From: Acetobacter sp. | GTDB taxonomy: Bacteria > Pseudomonadota > Alphaproteobacteria > Acetobacterales > Acetobacteraceae | DNA: 64,000 nucleotides | Reading direction: 5' to 3' | Assembly: GCA_017413025.1 (NCBI GenBank) | Contig: JAFPVE010000008.1 | Coordinates: forward strand, 1-64,000 | Part shown: piece after piece, positions 44,695 through 53,987 of the stretch | Layout of the letters: the number at the start of each line of letters is the position of its first letter | Position numbering within the stretch: position 1 is the stretch's first letter | Program-made: the position numbers and the translations under genes | The notes under the pieces: generated by a model | Databases searched by the model: none | Seen by the model: the letters and a program-made list of their open reading frames with translations, nothing else | What the model was told of the DNA's origin: nothing

Positions 44695-45711
44695 ATGTTT
44701 TTTCTTTATCGTTTTATGACACACAGCATGCTTCGTGCCATAACGGCAGGGTGTATGGGGGTGTGTCTGTGTGGATTGGGGGGATGCTATCATCAAGGTG
44801 TCCTCGATAATACAGTTCAACTTATTAATAAAATGCAAGGTGGGGTTATTGCTACACAGCGTCCTCCTCCGCCTGGTCAGTATGGGCCCTATCCTCTTGT
44901 TGGTCCTTATCCAACACCTCCGTCTGATTTATTATCGCCACAGGTGCGTACATTGCTGACACAAAAATTATTGCGTGATCGGGCATTAACTTATCGTACG
45001 GTTGCTGTTAGCGGGAGTCTTACGCCGGTTATTCCTCCTCTTCCAGAGAGCACAGAGTCGAAAATGCAAAAAAGAGGTGGAGAGTCTCTTGGAACAAGCT
45101 TTACAAAAGCGGAGTCAGGTAGGGAGAGTTCACCAACAGGAACCTTTCAGAAGACACAATCATTAACGGGTCATTCTGTTGTGGCTTCTGGGGACACAAC
45201 GCAAGGGAAAAAATATGATAGGGTAAAAACGTTCTTTCCGGCTACACTTTTTCCCGCGATAAGAGAAGGACAAAACGTAATATCATCTTTACAGACTCCT
45301 CCGCAAATTCCTCAAGCACCGCCTACTCTACCACAAATTAAAGGAGTTACTCTATCCTTAGAAACAAAGTCAGATCACCTACAAACACCTAATTATGATT
45401 TGTCTGAAGTACAAGGGACATTTTTTCATTTTCTCTCTGATTCGGATCAACTTTCTGAAGGGCAGGACACTCTTCTTGACGGACTTGTAAAAAAAACGCC
45501 TCATGGTCCTTTTTATATTCGCGGATTTGGTCACACATCTTCACTTGATGTCCAGCAACAAGCAGGGGCTGTTAAACTTGGCGTATTGCGAGCTCTTTGT
45601 TTAGCTCGGGCTCTTATAGCGCGGGGTGTTCCTCCGGATAAGATTCATATTCGGGGTGATGCTTTTGGTACAGGAGCACGTGTTGCAATTAAACCGAATT
45701 GGACAAGCTAA
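44695..45711 (+). CDS. Lipoprotein with C-terminal OmpA-like domain
   Basis: A 338-residue envelope protein. The signal peptide ends in LGGC (lipidated cysteine C31), with AGGGGAAAG just before the ATG at 44695. A Pro-rich, low-complexity linker (RPPPPGQYGPYP; later PPQIPQAPPTLPQ) spans to about residue 230. The final 100 residues resemble an OmpA/MotB peptidoglycan-binding fold: FHFLSDSDQL, FYIRGFGHTS and LARALIARGVPPDKIHIRG. It probably anchors the outer membrane to the wall. Key Asp and Arg residues of classical OmpA are only partly kept, so binding is inference. Confidence 0.72.
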   Translation: MFFLYRFMTHSMLRAITAGCMGVCLCGLGGCYHQGVLDNTVQLINKMQGGVIATQRPPPPGQYGPYPLVGPYPTPPSDLLSPQVRTLLTQKLLRDRALTYRTVAVSGSLTPVIPPLPESTESKMQKRGGESLGTSFTKAESGRESSPTGTFQKTQSLTGHSVVASGDTTQGKKYDRVKTFFPATLFPAIREGQNVISSLQTPPQIPQAPPTLPQIKGVTLSLETKSDHLQTPNYDLSEVQGTFFHFLSDSDQLSEGQDTLLDGLVKKTPHGPFYIRGFGHTSSLDVQQQAGAVKLGVLRALCLARALIARGVPPDKIHIRGDAFGTGARVAIKPNWTS

Positions 45712-45888
45712 TACTGAAGAATGATTGTTAAGATCTATAAAAATCTTGAGGGATAGTTAAAAGGGTAAAGGATTGTTTGTCATGTTTTGTAAGGCTACTA
45801 TAATTTTATTTTTTGTCGTTTTTTATAACGGTGCGAGAATTCTAAAATCTTACTGAAAATTTTTATTATATTGGGGTATTATATATTT

Positions 45889-47121
45889 ATGACTGAAGAA
45901 TTTCATCGTATCCGTCGCTTGCCACCCTATGTTTTTGCTTCTGTCAATCAAGCAAAAGCCGCTGCTCGCGCACAGGGAGCAGATATTATTGATTTGGGTA
46001 TGGGGAATCCTGATAGTCCAACACCGCCTCATATTGTCGAAAAACTTGTTGAAACGGTCGCTAATCCGCGTACACATCGCTATTCTATGAGCAAAGGTAT
46101 TCCCGGGTTGCGTAAGGCTGTTGCTGGATATTATGAACGTCGTTTTAATGTTGCACTCAATCCTGAGAAGGAAATCATTGTGACGTTGGGCTCAAAAGAG
46201 GGGTTAGCCAATTTGGCTTCAGCAATCACAACACCAGGGGATACAATTTTAGTGCCCAACCCGTCTTACCCGATTCACCAATTTGGTTTTATTATTGCTG
46301 GCGGAAGTGTGCGCTCTATTCCGGCAACGCCGGATGAAAATATGCTGCGGGCTCTTTATTGTGCTGTAAAACATTCTGTTCCTAAACCAACTGTTTTAAT
46401 TGTTAATTTTCCGTCTAATCCAACTGCTTATTTAGCGGATTCTGCTTTTTATAAAGAACTTGTGGCTTTTGCTCGTCGTGAAAATATTTGGATCCTTTCA
46501 GATCTTGCTTATGCAGAAATTTATTTTGGGGAAAAAATTCCTCCCTCTATTTTAGAGGTGTCCGGTGCTAGGGATATTGCTGTAGAATTTACTTCTATGT
46601 CGAAAACCTATTCAATGGCGGGATGGCGTGTCGGGTTTGCCTCTGGGAATGAACGGTTGATTGCAGCGTTGACACGAATTAAATCTTATCTGGATTATGG
46701 GGCGTTTACACCGATTCAAGTAGCCGCAGTTACGGCTCTCAATGGTCCTCAGGATTGTGTGGCAGAGTTACGTGCCCTTTATAAAGAACGTCGAGATGTT
46801 CTTATCCCAGGTTTATGTGCTGCAGGGTGGGATATTCCTTTACCGGAAGGGTCGATGTTTGCTTGGGCGCCTATTCCTGAACCCTTTCGTGAAATGGGAA
46901 GTGTAGCTTTTGCGCGGTTATTGTTGGAAAAAGCGGGAGTCGCTGTTGCTCCTGGTCTCGGATTTGGCGAGCATGGCGATGGGCATGTTCGTATTGGACT
47001 TGTGGAAAATACACATCGTTTGAGGCAGGCTCTTCGGTCCATTCGAGGCTTTTTGAATATGTATGGTGTCTCTTCACCTTCTGTCTCTTCTAATAAACCT
47101 GTTAAAAGTGGGAGCTTATAA
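45889..47121 (+). CDS. Class I/II aminotransferase, AlaC/DapL-like
   Basis: A PLP aminotransferase of 410 residues from the ATG at 45889 (MTEEFHRIRRLPPYVF); a TTG at 45871 adds six. PLP lysine K239 is in SMSKTYSMAGWRVGF. DLGMGNPDSPTPPHIV, VTLGSKEGLANL and NFPSNPTA are characteristic of the glutamate-pyruvate aminotransferase (AlaC) group. This gene commonly precedes hom and glpX in alphaproteobacteria, as here, hinting at a role in alanine or aspartate-family amino acid metabolism. The hom start lies only 4 nt after its stop, so the two are surely co-transcribed. Confidence 0.92.
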   Translation: MTEEFHRIRRLPPYVFASVNQAKAAARAQGADIIDLGMGNPDSPTPPHIVEKLVETVANPRTHRYSMSKGIPGLRKAVAGYYERRFNVALNPEKEIIVTLGSKEGLANLASAITTPGDTILVPNPSYPIHQFGFIIAGGSVRSIPATPDENMLRALYCAVKHSVPKPTVLIVNFPSNPTAYLADSAFYKELVAFARRENIWILSDLAYAEIYFGEKIPPSILEVSGARDIAVEFTSMSKTYSMAGWRVGFASGNERLIAALTRIKSYLDYGAFTPIQVAAVTALNGPQDCVAELRALYKERRDVLIPGLCAAGWDIPLPEGSMFAWAPIPEPFREMGSVAFARLLLEKAGVAVAPGLGFGEHGDGHVRIGLVENTHRLRQALRSIRGFLNMYGVSSPSVSSNKPVKSGSL

Positions 47122-47125
47122 TATC

Positions 47126-48454
47126 GTGTCATCTTCTCCTCTTCGTTTGGGTATAGCGGGTCTGGGTACTGTTGGTGCTGGTGTTGTTCGTCTGTTATGT
47201 GAGCATGCCGATTTACTCAAAACCCGTACGGGTCGTCTTTTACAAGTTGTGGCTGTTAGTGCGCGTGATCGGACGCGCGATCGTGGTATTGATGTTACGG
47301 GTTTACAATGGTATGACAATGCTCTTGATTTGGTACAAGACTCCAATGTTGATGTTATTGTGGAACTGATTGGGGGAGCTGAAGGGGTTGCACGTACTTT
47401 AGTAGAAAAAGCATTGAAGGCAGGAAAGCCAGTTGTAACGGCGAATAAGGCGTTAATTGCTCTTCATGGTTATGAACTGGCTATGTTGAGTGCTGATTAT
47501 CAGGTACCGTTGCTCTTTGAGGCCGCTGTTGCGGGGGGGATTCCTGCGATAAAAACAGTACGCGAAGGGCTTGCTGCCGATCGGTTGCTGCGTATTGGTG
47601 GCATTCTTAATGGTACGTGTAACCATATTCTGACGGTTATGCGTAAAACAGGGCAGGAATTTTCGACAGTTTTGAAAGAAGCACAGGATTTGGGGTATGC
47701 AGAGGCAGATCCCTCAACCGATATCGACGGTTTAGATGCTGCCCATAAATTAACGATTTTAGCAGGTTTGGCATTTGGGCGTCCTGTGGCATTTGATTCA
47801 GTTTACGTTGAAGGAATTCGCCATATTGCGGCACAAGACCATATTTTTGCCCAACATTTAGGGTATCGCATTAAATTATTGGGGCTTGCACGTAAAACGC
47901 AAAACGGTCTTCAAGCCCATGTTATTCCTTGTTTAATTCCACAATATGCACCACTTGCACAAGTGGATGGTGTTTTTAATGCTGTTATTGCTGAAGGTGA
48001 ATTTGTGGGGCGTATCATGATTGAAGGTCGAGGCGCAGGCGCTGGTCCTACAGCGAGTGCTGTAACGGCTGATCTTGTTGATATTGCGCGTGGTCATGCG
48101 ATGACTTTGTGGGGGGTACAATCTGAGGTACCAGAACCTGTAAGGGCATGTCCTATTTCAACAGGAGAGGCGGCTTTTTATTTACGACTACAAGTAGAAG
48201 ATCGCCCAGGAGTTATCGCCGATATTACGGCGGTTTTGCGTGACTATGGTATATCGTTACAAAGTATGTTGCAATATCCCGCCGAAAAAGAAACGCTTTC
48301 ATCTGCTGAGTCGTATGCTTCATCTTATGTGCCATTAGTATTGATGACACATCACCTTACGTCAGAATCGGCGATGCAAGCGGCTGTTGCCCAAATTGGG
48401 GCTTTGCGTGTTGTGACCGATACACCTGTTATGATTCGTATTGAAACACCTTAG
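47126..48454 (+). CDS. hom: Homoserine dehydrogenase
   Basis: NAD(P)-dependent reduction of aspartate semialdehyde to homoserine, feeding Thr, Met and Ile. 442 residues from the GTG at 47126, which has GTGGGAG 11 nt upstream; longer ATG forms would overlap the aminotransferase gene. Features: GIAGLGTVGAGVVRLL (NAD loop), VTANKALIA, GGILNGTCNHILT (substrate loop), AEADPSTDIDGLDA, and a C-terminal ACT domain (LQVEDRPGVIADIT) for feedback control by threonine. An Ala/Glu/Ser-rich insert near residue 396 is unusual but small. It is coupled to the aminotransferase and followed by glpX after 58 nt. Confidence 0.97.
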   Translation: MSSSPLRLGIAGLGTVGAGVVRLLCEHADLLKTRTGRLLQVVAVSARDRTRDRGIDVTGLQWYDNALDLVQDSNVDVIVELIGGAEGVARTLVEKALKAGKPVVTANKALIALHGYELAMLSADYQVPLLFEAAVAGGIPAIKTVREGLAADRLLRIGGILNGTCNHILTVMRKTGQEFSTVLKEAQDLGYAEADPSTDIDGLDAAHKLTILAGLAFGRPVAFDSVYVEGIRHIAAQDHIFAQHLGYRIKLLGLARKTQNGLQAHVIPCLIPQYAPLAQVDGVFNAVIAEGEFVGRIMIEGRGAGAGPTASAVTADLVDIARGHAMTLWGVQSEVPEPVRACPISTGEAAFYLRLQVEDRPGVIADITAVLRDYGISLQSMLQYPAEKETLSSAESYASSYVPLVLMTHHLTSESAMQAAVAQIGALRVVTDTPVMIRIETP

Positions 48455-48512
48455 AATTTTATATTTCTTTTTTTAAGAATAGTTCGACTCGATCATTAGG
48501 AAAGCTTTACTT

Positions 48513-49496
48513 ATGTCTGTTTCTTCTGCTGCGTTTGTAGAAAATACTCTAGCGTTTGATCTTGTTCATGTGACAGAAGCGGCGGCTTTAGCTTCTGCTC
48601 GATGGGTTGGTCGTGGTTGTAAAAATGATGCAGACTCTGCCGCTGTAGAGGCTATGCGTGTAGCGTTTGATAAGATCGCTATTGATGGGGTGGTTGTTAT
48701 TGGTGAAGGGGAAATGGATGAGGCCCCTATGCTGTATATAGGTGAAAAAGTTGGCAGTGGCGGGGTTGCAATGGATATTGCCGTTGATCCATTAGAGGGA
48801 ACAACACTTTGTGCTAAAGCTATGCCTAATGCCATCACTGTTGTTGCTTTAGCAGAACGTGGGAATCTTTTGCATGCTCCCGATATTTATATGGATAAAA
48901 TCATTGTCGGGGCTGGTTTGCCCGAAGGGGTGGTTGATCTTGACACATCTATTGAAAATAATCTCAAGAATTTAGCACGTGCGAAAGGAAAATCTGAGCA
49001 AGATCTTGTATTGTGTACGCTAGAGCGTGAGCGACATCAAGACCTTATCGCCCGTGCGCGTGCTGTAGGGGCACGGGTGCAATTACTCACCGATGGAGAT
49101 GTTGCAGGAGGCATAGCGGCGTGTCTCACAACGACTGGTGTTGATATTTATGTTGGATCGGGGGGGGCGCCGGAAGGTGTTTTGACGGCTGTGGCAATAC
49201 GGTGTCTTGGAGGGCAAATGCAGGGGCGTTTGTTATTTGAAGATGATCAGCAACGCCAACGAGCTATGGCGATGAACGCACACCAAGATCCGAGCCGTAA
49301 GTTAGGGTTATATGATATGGCAGCGGGTGCTGTGTTATTTTCAGCAACAGGGGTTACGTCTGGTACTTTGTTGCGTGGTGTGCGTTATCCTTCTCACGCA
49401 CCTCATCGGGCTATGACGCATTCACTCGTTATGAGCTCTCAATCAGAGACAATCCGCTTTATTGAAACACATCATTCTATTGAGAATAATTTTTAG
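48513..49496 (+). CDS. glpX: Fructose-1,6-bisphosphatase class II
   Basis: Metal-dependent FBPase of gluconeogenesis, 327 residues. Signatures are GEGEMDEAPMLYIGE, the DPLEGTTLCAKAM metal-binding loop, and VYVGSGGAPEGVLTAVAIRCLGG-type residues in IYVGSGGAPEG. The linear order aminotransferase-hom-glpX-recJ is conserved in many alphaproteobacteria. In an organism using the pentose phosphate cycle this enzyme would regenerate fructose-6-P for the Tal-Pgi fusion protein. It lies 25 nt before recJ and probably shares its transcript. Confidence 0.96.
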   Translation: MSVSSAAFVENTLAFDLVHVTEAAALASARWVGRGCKNDADSAAVEAMRVAFDKIAIDGVVVIGEGEMDEAPMLYIGEKVGSGGVAMDIAVDPLEGTTLCAKAMPNAITVVALAERGNLLHAPDIYMDKIIVGAGLPEGVVDLDTSIENNLKNLARAKGKSEQDLVLCTLERERHQDLIARARAVGARVQLLTDGDVAGGIAACLTTTGVDIYVGSGGAPEGVLTAVAIRCLGGQMQGRLLFEDDQQRQRAMAMNAHQDPSRKLGLYDMAAGAVLFSATGVTSGTLLRGVRYPSHAPHRAMTHSLVMSSQSETIRFIETHHSIENNF

Positions 49497-49521
49497 ATAA
49501 ATCCGTAATACGTTGACAAGT

Positions 49522-51354
49522 ATGGGATTCCTTTTTACAAGAGCAAACCTTTCAGAGAAACAAGCAGAGGTCTCGACGGTGTTAGGTGTAACCTCTAGCC
49601 TGAGTAAGAAGCACTGGGTGTGGCGGGCTGCTGAAAACGAATCGCAAATCGATCGTATCGCTGAAATCATGGCATTGCAATGCGGTGTCTCACGCGTCAT
49701 AGCCCGTATGATGGTGCTGCGGGGGGTTACGCCTGAACAAGCACAAAACTATTTGAAGCCTCTGTTGCAAAACCTTTTTCCTGATCCGTTATGTTTGTTT
49801 GATATGGATAAGGCAGCGGATCGTATAGCGCGGGCTGTCATGCAAGGGGAGGTTGTTGGTGTTTTTGGTGATTACGACGTTGACGGAACCTGTGCAAGCG
49901 TTATTCTTGCCGATGTATTGGGAAGTTTAGGCTGTCATGTTCTAACCTATATCCCAGACCGTATTGCTGAGGGGTATGGTCCTAATCGGAAGGCACTTGA
50001 AAAGCTTGTGACACAAGGGGCTTCTTTGCTGATTTGTGTTGACTGTGGTACTACAGCTGCCGATGTGCTGAATCCTATCGCCGATCATGTTGATATTATT
50101 GTGATTGATCATCATAAGTCGGAAGATGTATTACCCTCGATTATGGCAGTTGTTAACCCGAATAGGGCTGAATGTTCGTCTGGCTTGCATTCTTTGTGTG
50201 CCACAGCGCTGACTTTTTTTGTTATGGTGGCTACGCGCCGTGTTTTACGTGAGGCAAGGTGGTTTTCAACAACGCATCCTGAACCTGATTTGAAGCGTCA
50301 ACTTGATTTGGTGGCTTTGGCAACGGTGTGTGATGTTATGTCTTTGCAGGGACTGAATCGTGCTTTGGTTACGCAAGGGCTCAAAATAATGGCGCAACGA
50401 CATCGTCTGGGGCTGTCTGTTCTTATGGAAATAGCAGGTATCACAAAAGAACCGGATGCGTTTTCTTGTGGTTTTGTGTTAGGTCCGCGTATTAACGCAG
50501 GAGGGCGCATTGCTAAGGCGACTTTGGGGCTTGATCTTTTACTGTGCCAAGACGAACCTTTAGCACAGCAAATAGCTTTAGAGCTCGATGAAGTGAATCG
50601 TCGTCGTCAAAGGGTGGAAGCTACTATTTTAGACCATGCTATCGCTTGTGCTGAAGAGCAAAAACAAGCCGGGCGAGGTGTTCTCGTCATTAGTGGAAAA
50701 GATTGGTCTTTAGGCGTTGTAGGTATTGTTGCCGGACGAATTAAAGAGTATTTTAACCGTCCTACGCTTGTGGGTTCTGAACAAGAGGAGGGTTTGATTA
50801 AAGGATCCGGGCGTTCTGTTGTCGGAATTGATTTGGGGTGTGCAATTATTGCTGCACGGCAAGCCGGTTTACTGAAAACAGGGGGTGGGCATGCAATGGC
50901 AGTCGGGTTTTCAGTTGAAAAACACCGATTAGCGGAATTACAGGATTTTTTAGATACTTATTATCCACAAGCGGTCGGTCTTCCAGAATCTGCCGATCTT
51001 TCTGTTGATGCTATGCTGTGTGTTTCTGGAGCAACAGTAGCGTTTGCCCAACAAATGGCGGTCATGGCACCTTTTGGTGCCGATAATCCCGAACCTATGA
51101 TTGTTTTTTCATACGTCACGGTTCTCTTTCATGAGAGAATTGGGCGAGAAAGGCAGACGTTACGCGTTTTTCTCCAAGATGAAAACGGTGGGCGGTTAAA
51201 AGCGCTTCTTTTCCGTGCCGATGAGACACCTTTAGCCAAAGCCCTAGAAGAAACAACGCGCCCGCTACTTCACGTTGCGGGATATCTTCGTGCTGAAAAT
51301 TGGCATGATCGTACAGATGTAACTTTTTTTATTCAAGATGTTGCTTACGCTTAA
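49522..51354 (+). CDS. recJ: Single-stranded-DNA-specific exonuclease RecJ
   Basis: 5'-3' ssDNA exonuclease of RecFOR recombination and mismatch or base-excision repair. The ATG at 49522 gives 610 residues, a typical length. DHH-family motifs: GDYDVDGT (residues 116-123), CVDCGTTA, VIDHHKSED, and the C-terminal DHHA1-type KTGGGHAMAVGFSV. The N-terminal about 40 residues are variable. It ends convergently with rpoH, 66 nt apart. A TTG at 49513 is an alternative start. Confidence 0.95.
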   Translation: MGFLFTRANLSEKQAEVSTVLGVTSSLSKKHWVWRAAENESQIDRIAEIMALQCGVSRVIARMMVLRGVTPEQAQNYLKPLLQNLFPDPLCLFDMDKAADRIARAVMQGEVVGVFGDYDVDGTCASVILADVLGSLGCHVLTYIPDRIAEGYGPNRKALEKLVTQGASLLICVDCGTTAADVLNPIADHVDIIVIDHHKSEDVLPSIMAVVNPNRAECSSGLHSLCATALTFFVMVATRRVLREARWFSTTHPEPDLKRQLDLVALATVCDVMSLQGLNRALVTQGLKIMAQRHRLGLSVLMEIAGITKEPDAFSCGFVLGPRINAGGRIAKATLGLDLLLCQDEPLAQQIALELDEVNRRRQRVEATILDHAIACAEEQKQAGRGVLVISGKDWSLGVVGIVAGRIKEYFNRPTLVGSEQEEGLIKGSGRSVVGIDLGCAIIAARQAGLLKTGGGHAMAVGFSVEKHRLAELQDFLDTYYPQAVGLPESADLSVDAMLCVSGATVAFAQQMAVMAPFGADNPEPMIVFSYVTVLFHERIGRERQTLRVFLQDENGGRLKALLFRADETPLAKALEETTRPLLHVAGYLRAENWHDRTDVTFFIQDVAYA

Positions 51355-51420
51355 AGCCCAAAAAGCACTTTTCTCAAGAAGGGCTATTGACGTGAGTACG
51401 CAACAAATTTGGGTGTGAAC

Positions 51421-52317
51421 TCATGCGGGTGGTAGTAAAGCTTGGCTTTTTTGCGTTTGCGCAATAGTTTCTTGTATTTTTTCAAAGGCGCGCGCTTCAA
51501 TTTGGCGCACGCGTTCGCGTGAAATATCGTATTTATGGGCTAAATCTTCTAAAGTCATAGGATCTTCTTTAAGGCGACGTTGCGTAAAAATATCGTGTTC
51601 TCTAGGGGTAAGCTGGGTTAAAGCGGTATGAAGCATCGCTTTACGGTGAGAGCACTCCTCATTTTCAGCGTAATGTTCTTCGGGGTTATGGTGTTCATCA
51701 ACGAGGCGATCTTGCCACTCGTAGTCATTTTCAGCGTAAATAGGGGCGTTAACGCTGTGGTCTGGTGCAGCAAGGCGACGATTCATGTGAATAACATCCT
51801 GTTCGGGAACACTTAAACGTGTGGCAATACTCTGAACATCTTCGGGGCAGAGGTCTCCCTCATCTATGGCTTGCATTTCCCCCTTCAGCTGGCGCAGGTT
51901 AAAAAATAATTTTTTCTGGGCGGCTGTTGTTCCCATTTTCACGAGTGACCAATTATGGAGAATATATTCTTGAATCGCCGCACGAATCCACCACATGGCA
52001 TAAGTGGCTAAACGGAACCCTCTTTCAGGGTCAAACCGTCGTACAGCTTGCATCATACCAACGGTGCCTTCACTCACTAATTCATTCATAGGTAAGCCGT
52101 AGCCACGATAACTCATAGCAATTTTAACCACAAGGCGTAAATGGGAAGTCACAAGTTTATGAGCTGCTTCTACGTCACCCGTATCGCGCCACAAGCGTGA
52201 AAGAGTAAGTTCTTCTTCCGGCGTTAGCACAGGGTATTTGCGAATTTGCTTAAAGTAGTGAGAAAGACTGTCTTTAGAAGAACTGGTGGTGATAGCGGAC
52301 GATACCATGGCAGACAT
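51421..52317 (-). CDS. rpoH: RNA polymerase sigma-32 factor RpoH
   Basis: Heat-shock sigma factor controlling chaperone and protease genes. 298 residues from the ATG at 52317, which has GGGGA 6 nt upstream; a TTG at 52332 adds five. Region 2 includes KIAMSYRGYGLPMNELVSEGTVGMM-type residues (core binding) and RLATYAMWWIRAAIQEY. The RpoH box follows (QKKLFFNLRQLK), and region 4.2 has the HTH DISRERVRQIEARAFEKI. It follows rluD on the same strand, a pairing conserved in alphaproteobacteria. The 211-nt gap to rluD probably holds its promoter. htpG at 10848 is a likely regulon member. Confidence 0.96.
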   Translation of the reverse strand: MSAMVSSAITTSSSKDSLSHYFKQIRKYPVLTPEEELTLSRLWRDTGDVEAAHKLVTSHLRLVVKIAMSYRGYGLPMNELVSEGTVGMMQAVRRFDPERGFRLATYAMWWIRAAIQEYILHNWSLVKMGTTAAQKKLFFNLRQLKGEMQAIDEGDLCPEDVQSIATRLSVPEQDVIHMNRRLAAPDHSVNAPIYAENDYEWQDRLVDEHHNPEEHYAENEECSHRKAMLHTALTQLTPREHDIFTQRRLKEDPMTLEDLAHKYDISRERVRQIEARAFEKIQETIAQTQKSQALLPPA

Positions 52318-52528
52318 AATTCCCCACTTCAAAAAGCCTTGAAAAGCTTTATTGATAACTTATTAACAAAAAAAAACACCATTAACTATATATATACCAT
52401 AATTTGCTTTCTTTTGTCTAATTTTATTGTCATAAGGGTTTGCCTTTGTTGAGGAAAAAGCTAGGGTTAAGCCATGGATCTTCTTTTAGTCACTGGGGGT
52501 GTTTAGCTTTTTTTTTGTTTTTTGTATT

Positions 52529-53500
52529 TTATTGTAGTGTTTTGATTAAATTCTCCATATCGTGTGGGAGAGGGGTTTCGAAAGTCAGTTTTTCCCCTGT
52601 ATCGGGGTGTGTAAACCCCAATCGCGTAGCGTGAAGGGCTTGGCGTGGAAAATCAAGTGCGGCTAAGCGTTGTGTATCAGGCATCTGGCGTGCCACAGCG
52701 GGGATACGTCGTAAGTAAAGCGGATCTCCGACCAAAGGGTGACCATGGGCTGAAAAATGCACCCGAATTTGGTGGGTTCTTCCTGTGGCTAATCGGCATT
52801 CTACAAAAGCAATTTGTCCGCTTAACACCTGAAGTGTTTTATAATGTGTCAGCGCCCATTTTCCCCTGTGTTCATCGGTGATCGCCATGCGTTGACGGTT
52901 GCGTTTATCGCGCCCAATAGCTCCTTCAAAACTGCCTATCGCGGGGGAGGGAACTCTCCAACAAAGTGCTTGATAAACGCGATCAATACGGCGGGCAGCA
53001 AAATCTTTGGAGAGGGCAAGATAGGCTTTTTCTGTTTTAGCCACAACCATTACCCCTGAAGTCTCTTTATCAAGACGATGAACAATACCCGGGCGGTTAT
53101 TATCCATACCAACAAAATCTGCGCCACAATGCGCCATAAGTCCGTTGACTAAAGTACCCGTTTCATTGCCGGGGGCAGGGTGAACCACGAGCCCCGGCGG
53201 TTTATCGAGAACGATCAGGCTTTTATCTTCATAGAGAATAGAGAATTGGATGTTTTGTTCACTTTGGGGGCGCGTGGGTGGATCAGTGGGGATTGTCAGT
53301 GTTAAGATCATGCCCTCACGTACAGAGGTGGAAGGGCTGCAAAGCGGCTGCCCATGGCAAAGAAGATTGCCCGCCTCAATCAGGTCTTTAATACGGGTAC
53401 GTGAAAGTGTCGGGCATGTTTCGGCAATGTAACGGTCAACCCGCGTGCCGATATGCGACGCAGTCACGTGGGTTTGGAAAAATGTTTTTTGTTGATCCAT
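52529..53500 (-). CDS. RluA/RluD-family 23S rRNA pseudouridine synthase
   Basis: A 323-residue enzyme that isomerises uridines in 23S rRNA. An N-terminal S4 RNA-binding domain (TRVDRYIAETCPTLSRTRIKDLIEAGNL) precedes the catalytic domain. The catalytic aspartate D144 is in HRLDKETSGV, and YEDKSLIVLDKPPGLVVHP and LATGRTHQIRVHF are the other signatures. The location next to rpoH suggests it is RluD, although RluC-type paralogues look alike. No second paralogue is in the window for comparison. Confidence 0.93.
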   Translation of the reverse strand: MDQQKTFFQTHVTASHIGTRVDRYIAETCPTLSRTRIKDLIEAGNLLCHGQPLCSPSTSVREGMILTLTIPTDPPTRPQSEQNIQFSILYEDKSLIVLDKPPGLVVHPAPGNETGTLVNGLMAHCGADFVGMDNNRPGIVHRLDKETSGVMVVAKTEKAYLALSKDFAARRIDRVYQALCWRVPSPAIGSFEGAIGRDKRNRQRMAITDEHRGKWALTHYKTLQVLSGQIAFVECRLATGRTHQIRVHFSAHGHPLVGDPLYLRRIPAVARQMPDTQRLAALDFPRQALHATRLGFTHPDTGEKLTFETPLPHDMENLIKTLQ

Positions 53501-53629
53501 ATGATGGCATCTCTTTTATTGAGGGAGATTTAAGAGTATTTTAGAAGTATTTATTATGTCTGATTATAGGCGAGAATGATGATGAAAATATGGGAAATGA
53601 TGAAAGAAAGATCTGGAGGAACACCTAAC

Positions 53630-53902
53630 ATGACAACACACCCATTGTCCACAATGTCGCCAGACAAAACCAGCCATGAGGCGATCGTGCGTCAAAGAAT
53701 GGAAACTATTGTCCGTTTAGCACATACGATGTCGACTGCCGAGCGTGTGGCATTGTTCGAGAGTGCCGAAAAACTCTCTGACCTAGAATTTGCCCAAACA
53801 GAAGAGGGACAAACATTGACCACACATTTTAACGCAGCCATAGAAAAATATGTTGAAAAGAATCGTATAAAGAAACAAAAAAATAGAAAAAAGAAACCAT
53901 AA
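53630..53902 (+). CDS. Small hypothetical protein
   Basis: A 90-residue protein with a Thr/Ser/Met-rich start, a helical middle (RQRMETIVRLAHTMSTAERVALFESAEKLSDLEF) and a highly basic Lys/Arg-rich C-terminus (KKQKNRKKK). An ATG at 53576 gives 18 more residues, but GGAGG lies 10 nt before the ATG at 53630, so I choose that. The basic tail suggests nucleic-acid or membrane contact. It lies divergently beside rluD and 85 nt before ilvE. I do not recognise the family. Confidence 0.6.
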   Translation: MTTHPLSTMSPDKTSHEAIVRQRMETIVRLAHTMSTAERVALFESAEKLSDLEFAQTEEGQTLTTHFNAAIEKYVEKNRIKKQKNRKKKP

Positions 53903-53987
53903 AGAAATAAAAATAAACCTTTGTTTTTTGTCGCTCTTAACAGGTAAAAAAGTTTAAGAGATTTTTTGATAATAGGAGAGTTCTCGT